27,845 nucleotides of DNA from IMG/VR virus record IMGVR_UViG_3300042937_000044, positions 1-27,845 of that record. The stretch is one strand, 5' to 3'. The notes under the pieces are model-generated. The model was not told the DNA's origin. It worked only from the letters and a program-made list of their open reading frames with translations, and did no database searches. This stretch comes from a virus. Below, piece by piece: positions 16,277 through 22,680 of the stretch (its first letter is position 1; each line of letters begins with the position of its first letter). The position numbers and the translations under genes are program-made.

Positions 16277-16453
16277 ATCTCTATAAGCCTCAAGCGCCGT
16301 CTTCAGGTCACACTCAAGCTGTTGAATGCGGTCATCTTGTTCGCACAGTTTGACGTAGCACTCCCCTGCAAAATCAACCAAGCTCTCGCGCTCCCAAATA
16401 TCAAACTTGGGCATTTGAATTTGGCGCTTGCGCCAGCCGCTTTGGTTAGTCAT
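16259..16453 (-). CDS. Small helical hypothetical protein (64 aa), end of leftward operon
   Basis: The frame is open further upstream to 16555, but the start at 16453 (MTNQSGWRKRQIQMPKF) gives only an 8-nt overlap with the gene before it. The C-terminal half is coiled-coil-like (VKLCEQDDRIQQLECDLKTA). No family is recognised. It is the last gene of the leftward operon and overlaps the convergent endolysin stop by 18 nt. No clear terminator was found between the two transcription units. Confidence 0.6.
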   Translation of the reverse strand: MTNQSGWRKRQIQMPKFDIWERESLVDFAGECYVKLCEQDDRIQQLECDLKTALEAYRDLSKNL

Positions 16454-16637
16454 TGACTTCTTTCTTTGAAGGTGCGTCCAGTTCACGGCGGTAATACTTG
16501 GCTGGCATCTTGGCGTTCTTATCCAACTGCTTACGCAGCCACTCAGCGCCGCCAAGTTCTTGCAAGATCATCCAATGTCTATCTGACATTCGGACTTGTC
16601 TTCCCAATAGGGGTTCAGGTGGTTTCGGTCTTGGCAT
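16446..16637 (-). CDS. Small basic protein with a possible DNA-binding helix (63 aa)
   Basis: A Pro-rich start (MPRPKPPEPLLGRQ) is followed by VRMSDRHWMILQELGGAEWL and RKQLDKNAKMPAKYYRREL. The strand-then-two-helices layout with R-x-V-R-M-S and LGGAEWLR resembles small ribbon-helix-helix-type regulators of phages and betaproteobacteria, though this is by pattern only. It overlaps both neighbours (23 nt upstream, 8 nt downstream). Confidence 0.6.
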   Translation of the reverse strand: MPRPKPPEPLLGRQVRMSDRHWMILQELGGAEWLRKQLDKNAKMPAKYYRRELDAPSKKEVND

Positions 16638-16803
16638 TTTGTCTTAGGTGTTTACCAGTTATTCGTCTGACCCAACAGAGTTGGCAGTTCCATTTTGCGC
16701 CCATATCAACACCACCCTCTGGTGGCTTGTCTGCTTGGCACTTAGTGCAAAACTTTAGCTTATGCACAGGATTGACTAGGCCCATTTGAATTGGAGGCAT
16801 CAT
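16615..16803 (-). CDS. Small zinc-ribbon protein (62 aa)
   Basis: Two Cys pairs, FCTKCQADKPPEGG and NCQLCWVRR, separated by 16 residues, form a compact zinc-ribbon as in HNH-associated or small phage zinc proteins. No catalytic His is seen. The start ATGA is fused with the preceding gene's stop, and a second in-frame ATG follows at once. Likely zinc-binding and possibly nucleic-acid-binding. Function is unknown. Confidence 0.65.
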   Translation of the reverse strand: MMPPIQMGLVNPVHKLKFCTKCQADKPPEGGVDMGAKWNCQLCWVRRITGKHLRQNAKTETT

Positions 16804-17018
16804 CAGCGCACTCTCCGAAGTGGCGAGGAATCCAAAATGCGATCACGCTCGGGCGGTGGGGGTGGCATACCCTCACTAGGAGGTGTCCAACCATGCTTGC
16901 GCCAAAGCGCCTGCACATCAGCGCCAGACTCCCATTTAAACTCTACAACGCCATTTTTGCCCATTTTGGTGGGCGTAGATGGGTAACTGATCTTTGAATA
17001 TGGTGGTTTTTCTAACAT
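16803..17018 (-). CDS. Hypothetical protein with W-x3-GW-PPSE element (71 aa)
   Basis: A strong ribosome site (AAGGAGA in the leftward strand, just upstream of 17018) supports the start. The middle, GVVEFKWESGADVQALWRKH then GWTPPSEGMPPPPPERD, contains a compact helix and a Pro-rich stretch. The D-V-Q-x-x-W-R-x-x-GW-PPSE pattern looks conserved in phages, but I know no function. Its stop is fused to the next start. Confidence 0.6.
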   Translation of the reverse strand: MLEKPPYSKISYPSTPTKMGKNGVVEFKWESGADVQALWRKHGWTPPSEGMPPPPPERDRILDSSPLRRVR

Positions 17019-17027
17019 GATGTCTCC

Positions 17028-17228
17028 TTAAAAGGGGATTTGATCCCATTCCCAATGTTCGCACTCAACTGTGCCAGTGATCCACTCTAGCGGTGGTTTT
17101 GCTCCAAACTGCTTACAAATGCCTGTTTCAAAATTATTACATTGTCGGCAATTGACTTGGATAGTGTTGATCTGCTTGACCTGACTATCCAAATGTCTCT
17201 TGATGGCGTTGAGTTCAATAAAATTCAT
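17028..17228 (-). CDS. Small Cys-rich protein ending in CEHWEWDQIPF (66 aa)
   Basis: The N-terminal part is helical (ELNAIKRHLDSQVKQI). The rest carries NCRQCNNFETGICKQF and VECEHWEWDQIPF, giving four Cys plus a His, a likely zinc or disulfide site. The CxxCxxF...C..F...P...W..G...CEHWEWD signature recurs in small phage proteins. Function is unknown. It overlaps the helicase gene by 14 nt, so translation is likely coupled. Confidence 0.68.
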   Translation of the reverse strand: MNFIELNAIKRHLDSQVKQINTIQVNCRQCNNFETGICKQFGAKPPLEWITGTVECEHWEWDQIPF

Positions 17229-18825
17229 GTTCTTTTACCTCGGTGTATTTTCCATTTTTACGGGTCAAAATTCTGATTGGTTCTTTAATTTTGTTAAATA
17301 AAGTCCATGTAAATGCCTCTTGTGTCCCAGACGGGATGTGCGTTCTTTCCCTGCGAAGCCACCAGTTCTCGGCCTTTTGCCTAGCATAGCCAATGTGACT
17401 AAAACAAACCCATTCAGTCGCAACCATAAGCAGGCCAGCGTAGTAGTCAACTCTCAATGAGTCGGGTTTACCCTCTTTGCGGTGGACGGCATAGCCAACC
17501 TTGGTTACATCATGCCAAACAAAGTCATCGGCGCTTGCCCGATTTGACAGAAGCGCTGCCAATGAAACCCTTGCATCAATTGGTTTAGCCTCTTCCTCTC
17601 GGATTTGACCACCGCAATGAATGCAAACAAGAGCTGCGGGTGCATTGCGTTCACCGCAATTGGGGCAGATGCTGTAGGGCGCTTCCTGTGGGCCTGACCT
17701 TTTCTTAGCCCTGCCTTGGATGGTGTCAACTGGCCCAAGGCGCTCAACTGTGTCGGTAAAGTCAAGCACCAGGCAGTCTGTCTTGCCGTCTGCAATTCGA
17801 GTACCCCTGCCCATGCCCTGCACATAAAGCACTGGCGACTTGGTGGGCCTGCACCAAATAATGCAGTCAACGTCTGGCACATCAAAGCCAACCGACAAAG
17901 CCAAGACAGTAACCAAGCAGTGAATCTCGCCGTCCCTAAACTGAGCAATCAGGTCTTCGCGCTCCTGCTTGGGGGTTTCACCACAAACAACGGCGCTTAC
18001 GATCCCAAGTGCGTTTAGCTTGTCAGACAGGCTTTCAGCGTTTTTGACACTCGGTGTAAAGGCAATCCATTTCTTGCGCTCTGAGGCGATTTTGGAGGCT
18101 TCTGTGGCTACTTTGGACAGGTATTTTTCAACCTCGCGGGAAAGTTCGCCAACCTTGTAGTCGCCGTTGGCTATCCCAACATGGCTGGCATCGATGCGGG
18201 TTTCAATGCGATCTGGCGGGACAAGTGGCGCAATGAACTTGGCATCAAGCAATTCGCGCATGGACACTCGGCTTGCAATGCCTGTGAACAATGGCTCATC
18301 CCCATCGGTCAGCCAAACACCATTCCCCCTAAAAGGCGTGGCGGTCATGCCAACAGTCCTGAACTCGCACAACTCACCCAACTTGGACAAGAAGGTGCGG
18401 TACATCCCTGCATCCCCTGCCTTCTGGCTCACCAGATGAGCCTCATCGATCACCACAGCCTTGATGTTGCCAAGCAGGTGAGATGCCCTGTGGATGCTTC
18501 CAATGGTGGCAACAATCACATCTGCTTGGTGTTGCTTCTTGCCCAAGCTGGCGCTGACAAACCCAACGCTGATATTTGGGGGAAGCAAGGCTCTGAGCTT
18601 GGCAGCGTTCTGCTCGGCAAGTTCCTTGGATGGCACTAGCACCACAGTGCGCGGGTGAAACAAAGGCCATTGATCCCACATTTGGCGCACAATCTCAGCG
18701 CAGATCACAGACTTGCCTGCGGCGGTGGGCAAAACCAAAAGAGGGATGTCGTGATCCTCTTGATGCTTTGTCCACCAAGCAAACAAGTCTATAACTGCGC
18801 GGGACTGATACTCACGTAGGATCAA
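17215..18825 (-). CDS. SF2 DEAH-box helicase with zinc ribbon (536 aa), TTG start
   Basis: I prefer the TTG at 18825 because GAGGAG lies exactly 7 nt upstream and the product then begins at ILREYQ, the usual SF2 opening (Q-type motif). An ATG at 18849 adds eight residues but has no clear ribosome site. Numbered from the TTG, motifs are Walker A GKS at 37-39, DEAH at 127-130, TATPF at 161-165 and QGMGRGTR at 336-343. A four-Cys zinc ribbon (CPNC and CIHC) lies at 387-404, then a C-terminal domain of about 130 residues. It probably remodels DNA forks or joints with the recombination genes upstream. Confidence 0.88.
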   Translation of the reverse strand: MILREYQSRAVIDLFAWWTKHQEDHDIPLLVLPTAAGKSVICAEIVRQMWDQWPLFHPRTVVLVPSKELAEQNAAKLRALLPPNISVGFVSASLGKKQHQADVIVATIGSIHRASHLLGNIKAVVIDEAHLVSQKAGDAGMYRTFLSKLGELCEFRTVGMTATPFRGNGVWLTDGDEPLFTGIASRVSMRELLDAKFIAPLVPPDRIETRIDASHVGIANGDYKVGELSREVEKYLSKVATEASKIASERKKWIAFTPSVKNAESLSDKLNALGIVSAVVCGETPKQEREDLIAQFRDGEIHCLVTVLALSVGFDVPDVDCIIWCRPTKSPVLYVQGMGRGTRIADGKTDCLVLDFTDTVERLGPVDTIQGRAKKRSGPQEAPYSICPNCGERNAPAALVCIHCGGQIREEEAKPIDARVSLAALLSNRASADDFVWHDVTKVGYAVHRKEGKPDSLRVDYYAGLLMVATEWVCFSHIGYARQKAENWWLRRERTHIPSGTQEAFTWTLFNKIKEPIRILTRKNGKYTEVKEHEFY

Positions 18826-18976
18826 GTTCGCGCTCCTCAAGCATGACATCTGCCAATTTATAAGCATCTCGCGCTAGGTCATAAACATTGGGCTGACTTT
18901 GGTGAAGCAGGCCAATGACCGCTTGGGCAGCAAAATAGTCTCTCAATGTAATGTTGTCAATTGGTGGGGTTGTCAT
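18812..18976 (-). CDS. Small acidic helical phage protein (54 aa)
   Basis: The ATG overlaps the nuclease stop (ATGA), and the 3' end overlaps the helicase start. The protein contains ITLRDYFAAQAVIGLLHQ and AYKLADVMLEERELDP. The LRDYFAAxA...AYxxAD-ML-ER pattern is a recurrent phage micro-protein of unknown function that I have often seen beside recombination genes. It is translated in a frame that hides the helicase ribosome site, so the two genes are probably coupled. Confidence 0.72.
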   Translation of the reverse strand: MTTPPIDNITLRDYFAAQAVIGLLHQSQPNVYDLARDAYKLADVMLEERELDPT

Positions 18977-20061
18977 ACGAACCTTGCATTATGTTGTTTA
19001 CGCAGATCAAGGGCAAACTCATCCACCAAGGCGGTCTTGTCTGCACAGGCGTGAATTTCTGCGCTACTGATGTGATCAAAGTTTTTGTCTGGATCGCCAT
19101 TGATAAACTGTTTGCCATCTGCCATTTTGTAGATCACATTGTCGCTTTGGTCAAGGTCAACTGGATGGCCTGTTTTAGCAAGCAAGATAGGAATATAGCG
19201 GTGATCATTGCAACCTTTTCGCTGCATTCCTTCTGACAAAACTGTGCTGTGGGAGGCGCATGACCAAACTGCATTGCCGCCCAATTCGGGCGTGGCGTGA
19301 ACGCATGAACGGCACGTTGGCATGGGGACATCTGTGCCGTGGCAGATCGCCTGGTAGTCGCAGAACTTGCACTCAAACCAAGTTGGATCGGTAGACACTC
19401 CAACTGGTGGCTCGGGTGCGGTGATCACAGCCATAGCCTTGTTAACCAGTTCTTGTGCCTCGCACTTGTTGTACTCTAGGCGCTCAGTGTAGATGTCATC
19501 GTTGTCTTTGTTCACCACAAAGTAAAGCGCTCGTTGACAACCATCTTCCCCAAACTGATCGATGCTCCACTTCATGTATATTTGCATCTGCGCGTAGTGT
19601 TCGGGCTTGGCCTTCTTTACGCCATTTTTCTGCATATCTTTAAACATCTTGTCGGATGCGGTCTTGATCTCCAACAAGTGCGGAGACTTCGGCGCTTGCG
19701 GCAGGCCCGTGATGATGCCGTCCGCATTGCCCTGAAAGTGGTGACCAGTTGCGGGTTCAGTGAATGACCACTGCTTGCCCGTAGTGGGGTTGATTTGATA
19801 AACAGTGCAACCAATGGCTGCCAAGTCTGCATAAACCCTTGGCTCTTGTAAGTGACCAGACTGAAACACTCGGTAAAGCCTACCAGAGAACTGAGCAGGC
19901 TTAGACCACCGAAAAGAGTACCAATGTTGGCGCAGACAGGGCTTGCCAATGCTTGACGCACCAAGGTAGGGGCGTTGTAACTCTGAGCCAAACTTTGCCT
20001 TGTAGAAGGCAAAGATGGCATCAGCCACAGGATCAGAAACTGATTGTGGGAGTAAAGCCAT
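18973..20061 (-). CDS. Cas4/AddB-like iron-sulfur PD-(D/E)XK nuclease (362 aa)
   Basis: PD-(D/E)XK motifs are visible: E73 (GHLQEP), D114 (GNADGII), E131-x-K133 (LLEIKT) and Q158 (HYAQMQIYM). Four Cys match the Cas4/AddB/Dna2 4Fe-4S pattern: C42 upstream (GKPCLRQ) and C231, C234, C240 downstream (CKFCDYQAIC). A second cluster, C250, C253, C268 and C284 with nearby His, follows and may bind zinc. The enzyme would resect DNA ends for the annealing ATPase and DUF669 protein encoded beside it. The start shares one base with the DUF669 stop (TAATG). Confidence 0.85.
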   Translation of the reverse strand: MALLPQSVSDPVADAIFAFYKAKFGSELQRPYLGASSIGKPCLRQHWYSFRWSKPAQFSGRLYRVFQSGHLQEPRVYADLAAIGCTVYQINPTTGKQWSFTEPATGHHFQGNADGIITGLPQAPKSPHLLEIKTASDKMFKDMQKNGVKKAKPEHYAQMQIYMKWSIDQFGEDGCQRALYFVVNKDNDDIYTERLEYNKCEAQELVNKAMAVITAPEPPVGVSTDPTWFECKFCDYQAICHGTDVPMPTCRSCVHATPELGGNAVWSCASHSTVLSEGMQRKGCNDHRYIPILLAKTGHPVDLDQSDNVIYKMADGKQFINGDPDKNFDHISSAEIHACADKTALVDEFALDLRKQHNARFV

Positions 20062-20573
20062 TATTTTCTAGCCCAAGCAGGTGCTTTAGACTTGGCGGCT
20101 TCTTGCTCGGCGGTAGGCCATGCAGGGGTTTCAGCAACAGGCGCAGGAGTTGGTGCAGTAGCTGGTGCACTGATGCCACCACCTGCGGCCTCATAGCCCT
20201 TGATGTTGTTACTGGCCTTGTACTGCCCGACTGCCTCGCGCACAGTCACATTGATGCGAACTGGCTTGAAGTGCAGGGCAGCAGTATCCATCAACTTGAT
20301 GACGTTGACCGCATGGCAAAGCGCAGAGAGTTGGCTCTGGGCAATGCGCTGAGTGTCTTCGCTTGTGTGGCGAATGTTCAGGTTCTCATAAACCTTACGG
20401 CCTTTGTGCTGACCATCGATGACCTCAAAGGTAAGTTTCAAGCCTTCGCCGTTGCCAGACTTTAAGGGCTGAACATCAGACTCAACAATGTGAGCCAAAT
20501 AAACGCCCGCAGGCAGTGGGCCTGAAGACTGTTGGGGGGCGACTTGGGATGCGTCAAAATTAAACTGAGCCAT
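20061..20573 (-). CDS. DUF669 family, single-strand DNA-binding-type protein (170 aa)
   Basis: AGGA precedes the ATG by 9 nt. The protein opens AQFNFDASQVAPQQ and carries LPAGVYLAHIVESDVQPLKS, GNGEGLKLTFEVIDG and GRKVYENLNIRH, the DUF669 pattern, a family often encoded beside phage recombinases and treated as an ssDNA-binding protein. The last 40 residues are Pro/Ala-rich and end in WARK, like the flexible tail of SSB proteins. Context with Sak4-like ATPase and nuclease supports a recombination role. Confidence 0.8.
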   Translation of the reverse strand: MAQFNFDASQVAPQQSSGPLPAGVYLAHIVESDVQPLKSGNGEGLKLTFEVIDGQHKGRKVYENLNIRHTSEDTQRIAQSQLSALCHAVNVIKLMDTAALHFKPVRINVTVREAVGQYKASNNIKGYEAAGGGISAPATAPTPAPVAETPAWPTAEQEAAKSKAPAWARK

Positions 20574-20612
20574 GATAAATTTCCTAAAAGTTAAAGTTAC
20601 GAACTGGGGTGA

Positions 20613-21359
20613 TCAAGACTGCGCTTGGGTAAGCGCTGCTTGGAATGCCGTCCAGTCAAGCGGCATATTCTGAAGGCCAAAGCGGTTACCACCGCAATGA
20701 GCCGGATGGGGTTCAACGTGCAAGATGCGCTCACCTGTTGTCGTGGCCTTGGTTTCCTTTTTAGAAAACCCTGCATCGGTTTTGCTTGTGAAGATGCGGT
20801 AGCCTGCATAGCCAATGACATCTGCCCACTCTTGGACTAGGCCAGCGGCCTTGTCGTGCAGTTTCAGGACATGGCTGTCATAGCCTTCGGTTAGTGGGTC
20901 TTCAATGCGCTTGATCTTGTCGTGAGCAATCAGGATGATGCCCATGCCCTTGGCAGAGCGCAGGACTTCTAAACCAGACAACAGGTTACGCCATTCCTCG
21001 GCGGCGGCAACGTAGCCCTTACCAAAGCCTGGTGCTTCAATGTTCTTCCAGTTATTCTGCTTGCACACATACTCTTGGATCATGGGTTCAAGCCAATCCA
21101 GACTGTCAATGAACAAGGTCTGGAAGTCATGGTCTTTGTTAATTAAAGTGTCAATGGCGGCATACACTTCCACCAAGCTAGAAGCCAGTGGGAAAGCGTT
21201 TGCGTCCACCGCATCAGCGCCGTCTTCGGTCAGGATGCCAATGGCGTTGGGCGACATGGCGGCAAAGGTGGTCTTGCCAATCTTGCCTTGGCCTACCACC
21301 ACAATCTTGGGTGAGCGTACACGTTTGGTTTTAGAGATGGATGAGAGATCGAAGGCCAT
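20613..21359 (-). CDS. Sak4-like RecA-fold ATPase (single-strand annealing protein, 248 aa)
   Basis: Walker A is GQGKIGKTT (23-31) and Walker B ends at D85 (TLFIDSLDWL). A later IILIAHD element fits the RecA-core sensor strand. The length and single compact RecA-like domain fit Sak4 (AAA_24-type) phage proteins, which promote annealing together with an SSB. The SSB-like DUF669 gene lies 39 nt downstream in the same operon. The start follows the previous stop by one base and has no strong ribosome site, so it is probably coupled. Confidence 0.82.
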   Translation of the reverse strand: MAFDLSSISKTKRVRSPKIVVVGQGKIGKTTFAAMSPNAIGILTEDGADAVDANAFPLASSLVEVYAAIDTLINKDHDFQTLFIDSLDWLEPMIQEYVCKQNNWKNIEAPGFGKGYVAAAEEWRNLLSGLEVLRSAKGMGIILIAHDKIKRIEDPLTEGYDSHVLKLHDKAAGLVQEWADVIGYAGYRIFTSKTDAGFSKKETKATTTGERILHVEPHPAHCGGNRFGLQNMPLDWTAFQAALTQAQS

Positions 21360-21360
21360 G

Positions 21361-21729
21361 TTAGTCTTTCAGTTCAATGGATGGTTTTGCGGGTTTGCTA
21401 GTTACGAACACTGCTGCCTTGTTGTAGGCGGCAGGGTCAATTTCGGAGAGGGAGCGAAGGTAAGCCAAGTTGACCTCGGCCTTCCAGCGAAATGCTCTTT
21501 GGGCGTTGTCTGGCAGATCGTCAAAATCAGCAGATAAACGATCTGTGTCCACTGAACGGGTAAGTTTCCAAGTGATGGTGAACTCTTCATCCTTATGGAC
21601 TCCTTCGCCAGATTGGGGTTTGGCAAATTGTTCTTCAATCAAGCCCTCGATGCGTAGGCGCTCGGCCTTGGCTTCGTTCTCGGCTTGCTTGGCCTTGCGT
21701 AGCAGTGTTGCCAGTTCAGAGATCGTCAT
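21361..21729 (-). CDS. Conserved hypothetical protein in the recombination operon (122 aa)
   Basis: The frame extends to 21795, but the ATG at 21729 has GAGGA upstream and keeps the overlap with the preceding gene to 14 nt. The N-terminal 35 residues are a coiled coil (LLRKAKQAENEAKAERLRIE). The rest includes TITWKLTRSVDTDRLSADFD and AYNKAAVFVTSKPAKPSIEL, reminiscent of a phage family found just before Sak or Erf-type genes. No enzymatic motif is visible. A recombination-accessory role is a guess. Confidence 0.7.
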   Translation of the reverse strand: MTISELATLLRKAKQAENEAKAERLRIEGLIEEQFAKPQSGEGVHKDEEFTITWKLTRSVDTDRLSADFDDLPDNAQRAFRWKAEVNLAYLRSLSEIDPAAYNKAAVFVTSKPAKPSIELKD

Positions 21730-21991
21730 TTTTATAGTCCTCAAGTGCGGTGGTTGTAATGTGATCAACAAGGCCCTGCAAGAGCAAGTGACCAATGTCT
21801 ATGTCTGTGCCTTTGATGTAGGCGCTGACAAGTTCCATAGTTTCGGCGTAGTCAGGCTCATCAGATAAGCCACGGCTATCGAGTGCGCCAAGTTCTTCAG
21901 GGATGTACTCAAGGTGACAAACCAGATCGACACCTTCTAGTTCGCAGGCGAACTCAATGATTCCTTGGGGGCAGGCGGGTGTGGGGTTCAT
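21716..21991 (-). CDS. Acidic hypothetical protein (91 aa)
   Basis: AGGAG lies just upstream of the ATG in the leftward strand. The protein is acidic (GLSDEPDYAETMELVSAYIK, LEDYKNDDL), with two Cys near the start (ACPQG, FACELEG). No family is recognised. Its start overlaps the stop of the 37-residue gene (ATGA). The acidity and the early leftward position would suit an interaction or inhibitor protein, but this is only inference. Confidence 0.62.
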   Translation of the reverse strand: MNPTPACPQGIIEFACELEGVDLVCHLEYIPEELGALDSRGLSDEPDYAETMELVSAYIKGTDIDIGHLLLQGLVDHITTTALEDYKNDDL

Positions 21992-22101
21992 GCAGTTCTC
22001 CTACATTGTTTGTTGCAGGATGGGTTGTGCTTAGACTGACAAACACCAAGAATTTCGCATCGTGTCAGTTTGGGCTTGATGGGGATCAAGACTGTTTTCA
22101 T
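21988..22101 (-). CDS. 37-residue Cys-rich micro-protein
   Basis: ATGA overlaps at both ends support translation. The protein has KTVLIPIKPKLTRCEILGVC followed by NPSC and KQC, giving four Cys (15, 20, 28 and 32 approximately) in a basic chain, likely a zinc knuckle. The IPIKPKLTRCE-LGVCQ pattern resembles micro-proteins I have seen in leftward phage operons. Function is unknown. Confidence 0.58.
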   Translation of the reverse strand: MKTVLIPIKPKLTRCEILGVCQSKHNPSCNKQCRRTA

Positions 22102-22241
22102 GCTGACCACCATGCAACCAGTAGGGCTGCCAAGCTGATGCCAATGGCAAGGGCTGTGAGAAGGTCAAGACCTGCTTCTGCGCGGGCGGTGAGCCTTGCG
22201 TTCTTGACTTCGGGGTAGTGGTAGTGTCTGTGGTGTTTCAT
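22098..22241 (-). CDS. Small membrane protein with His-rich start (47 aa)
   Basis: The protein begins MKHHRHYHYPEVKNARLTAR and ends in a single membrane helix (LDLLTALAIGISLAALLVAW). The His-rich start may bind metal. The YPEVKNARL-ARAEA element followed by one TM is a recurrent phage architecture of unknown function. Its stop overlaps the next ATG. A possible hairpin (22252-22268) lies just upstream of it. Confidence 0.62.
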   Translation of the reverse strand: MKHHRHYHYPEVKNARLTARAEAGLDLLTALAIGISLAALLVAWWSA

Positions 22242-22251
22242 GTTGTTCTTT

Positions 22252-22268
22252 CGGGGGCTTGCGCCCCG
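22252..22268. repeat. Short GC-rich inverted repeat between two leftward genes
   Basis: Five base pairs (CGGGG with CCCCG) enclose a 7-nt loop between the first and second leftward genes. No T run follows on either strand, so it is not a full intrinsic terminator. It could pause transcription, stabilise an mRNA end, or be chance. Confidence 0.4.
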
Positions 22269-22274
22269 TTTGGT

Positions 22275-22505
22275 TTATGCGTAGTTATTGCGGATAAGAA
22301 AGGCAATTAATTCGCTACGTGTACCTTCGCGGTACTTGCCGCCAACTGGGTAAACGTACAACTTGCCGCTGTTGAGTTCACCAATCATTTGTTCTGCTGC
22401 GGCTTCGCGTTTTTCGATGCGCGCCAAGAATCTGTCTTCTGCTGCCAAGCGGCGGTTTTGGCGTGCATCCATGTGCTTGTTAAATTTAATTTCTGCTGCG
22501 TTCAT
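22275..22505 (-). CDS. First gene of the leftward operon, basic helical protein (76 aa)
   Basis: The frame is open to 22541, but the ATG at 22505 has AAAGGA about 7 nt upstream. Residues about 1-45 are a charged helix rich in Arg, Lys, Glu and Ala (KFNKHMDARQNRRLAAEDRF, RIEKREAAAEQM). The end is a short beta-type segment (KLYVYPVGGKYREG, then RSELIAFLIRNNYA). As the promoter-proximal gene it should be made very early. I do not recognise the family. It lacks a helix-turn-helix motif, so it is not an obvious repressor. Confidence 0.68.
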   Translation of the reverse strand: MNAAEIKFNKHMDARQNRRLAAEDRFLARIEKREAAAEQMIGELNSGKLYVYPVGGKYREGTRSELIAFLIRNNYA

Positions 22506-22531
22506 TTTGTTTCCTTTGGCCTCTCGGCGTG

Positions 22532-22557
22532 ATGCCAACAAACAATTTCGTTGGCAT
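22532..22557 (-). other. Perfect 8-bp stem-loop at the predicted 5' end of the leftward mRNA
   Basis: ATGCCAAC (22532-22539) and GTTGGCAT (22550-22557) are perfect inverted arms with a 10-nt loop. The predicted transcription start from the leftward promoter falls at about 22557, so the mRNA would begin with this hairpin. That could protect the transcript from 5' decay, or the arms could be a second operator. Seen directly; role inferred. Confidence 0.6.
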
Positions 22558-22563
22558 GGATGA

Positions 22564-22593
22564 ATTATCTAGCAGATCGCTAGATGTCGTCAA
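22564..22593 (-). promoter_or_regulatory. Leftward sigma-70-type promoter
   Basis: On the leftward strand TTGACG (22593-22588) and GATAAT (22569-22564) are separated by 18 bp, each matching the consensus at five of six positions. A start near 22557 leaves a leader of about 50 nt before the ATG at 22505. The spacer contains the palindromic operator (22567-22585), so a bound repressor would block polymerase. It should drive the whole leftward recombination operon. Confidence 0.7.
22567..22585. promoter_or_regulatory. Palindromic operator, ATCTAGC-n5-GCTAGAT
   Basis: Perfect 7-bp arms flank a 5-bp centre, inside the leftward promoter. The half-site GCTAGA recurs at 22601-22606 and 22664-22669. 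The first two copies are 22 bp apart, the last two 63 bp, close to whole helical turns, and the last overlaps the rightward -10. The YdaS/Cro-like product encoded at 22681 is the natural candidate to bind. Seen in sequence; binding is inferred. Confidence 0.65.
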
Positions 22594-22640
22594 GCGTTTT
22601 GCTAGAAATATTTGAATTATTTGCATAGGTGTTTTCCCTA

Positions 22641-22671
22641 TTGCCAAAAAAGTCTATCAATGTGCTAGAGT
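22641..22671 (+). promoter_or_regulatory. Candidate rightward promoter, predicted near-leaderless transcript
   Basis: TTGCCA (22641-22646) and an extended -10, TGC-TAGAGT (22663-22671), lie with a 19-bp spacer. A start near 22678 leaves only about two or three bases before the ATG at 22681, and no ribosome site is visible upstream, so the regulator mRNA may be leaderless. An alternative, TTTTCC with TATCAA (22632-22660), gives a short leader with no clear ribosome site. The GCTAGA half-site overlaps the -10. Confidence 0.45.
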
Positions 22672-22680
22672 CGATGTCCT

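Noticed and set aside
18181-18639. A 152-residue rightward frame opposite the helicase
   Set aside because: It is antisense to conserved helicase motifs, with no ribosome site. It is a shadow of the helicase coding pattern.
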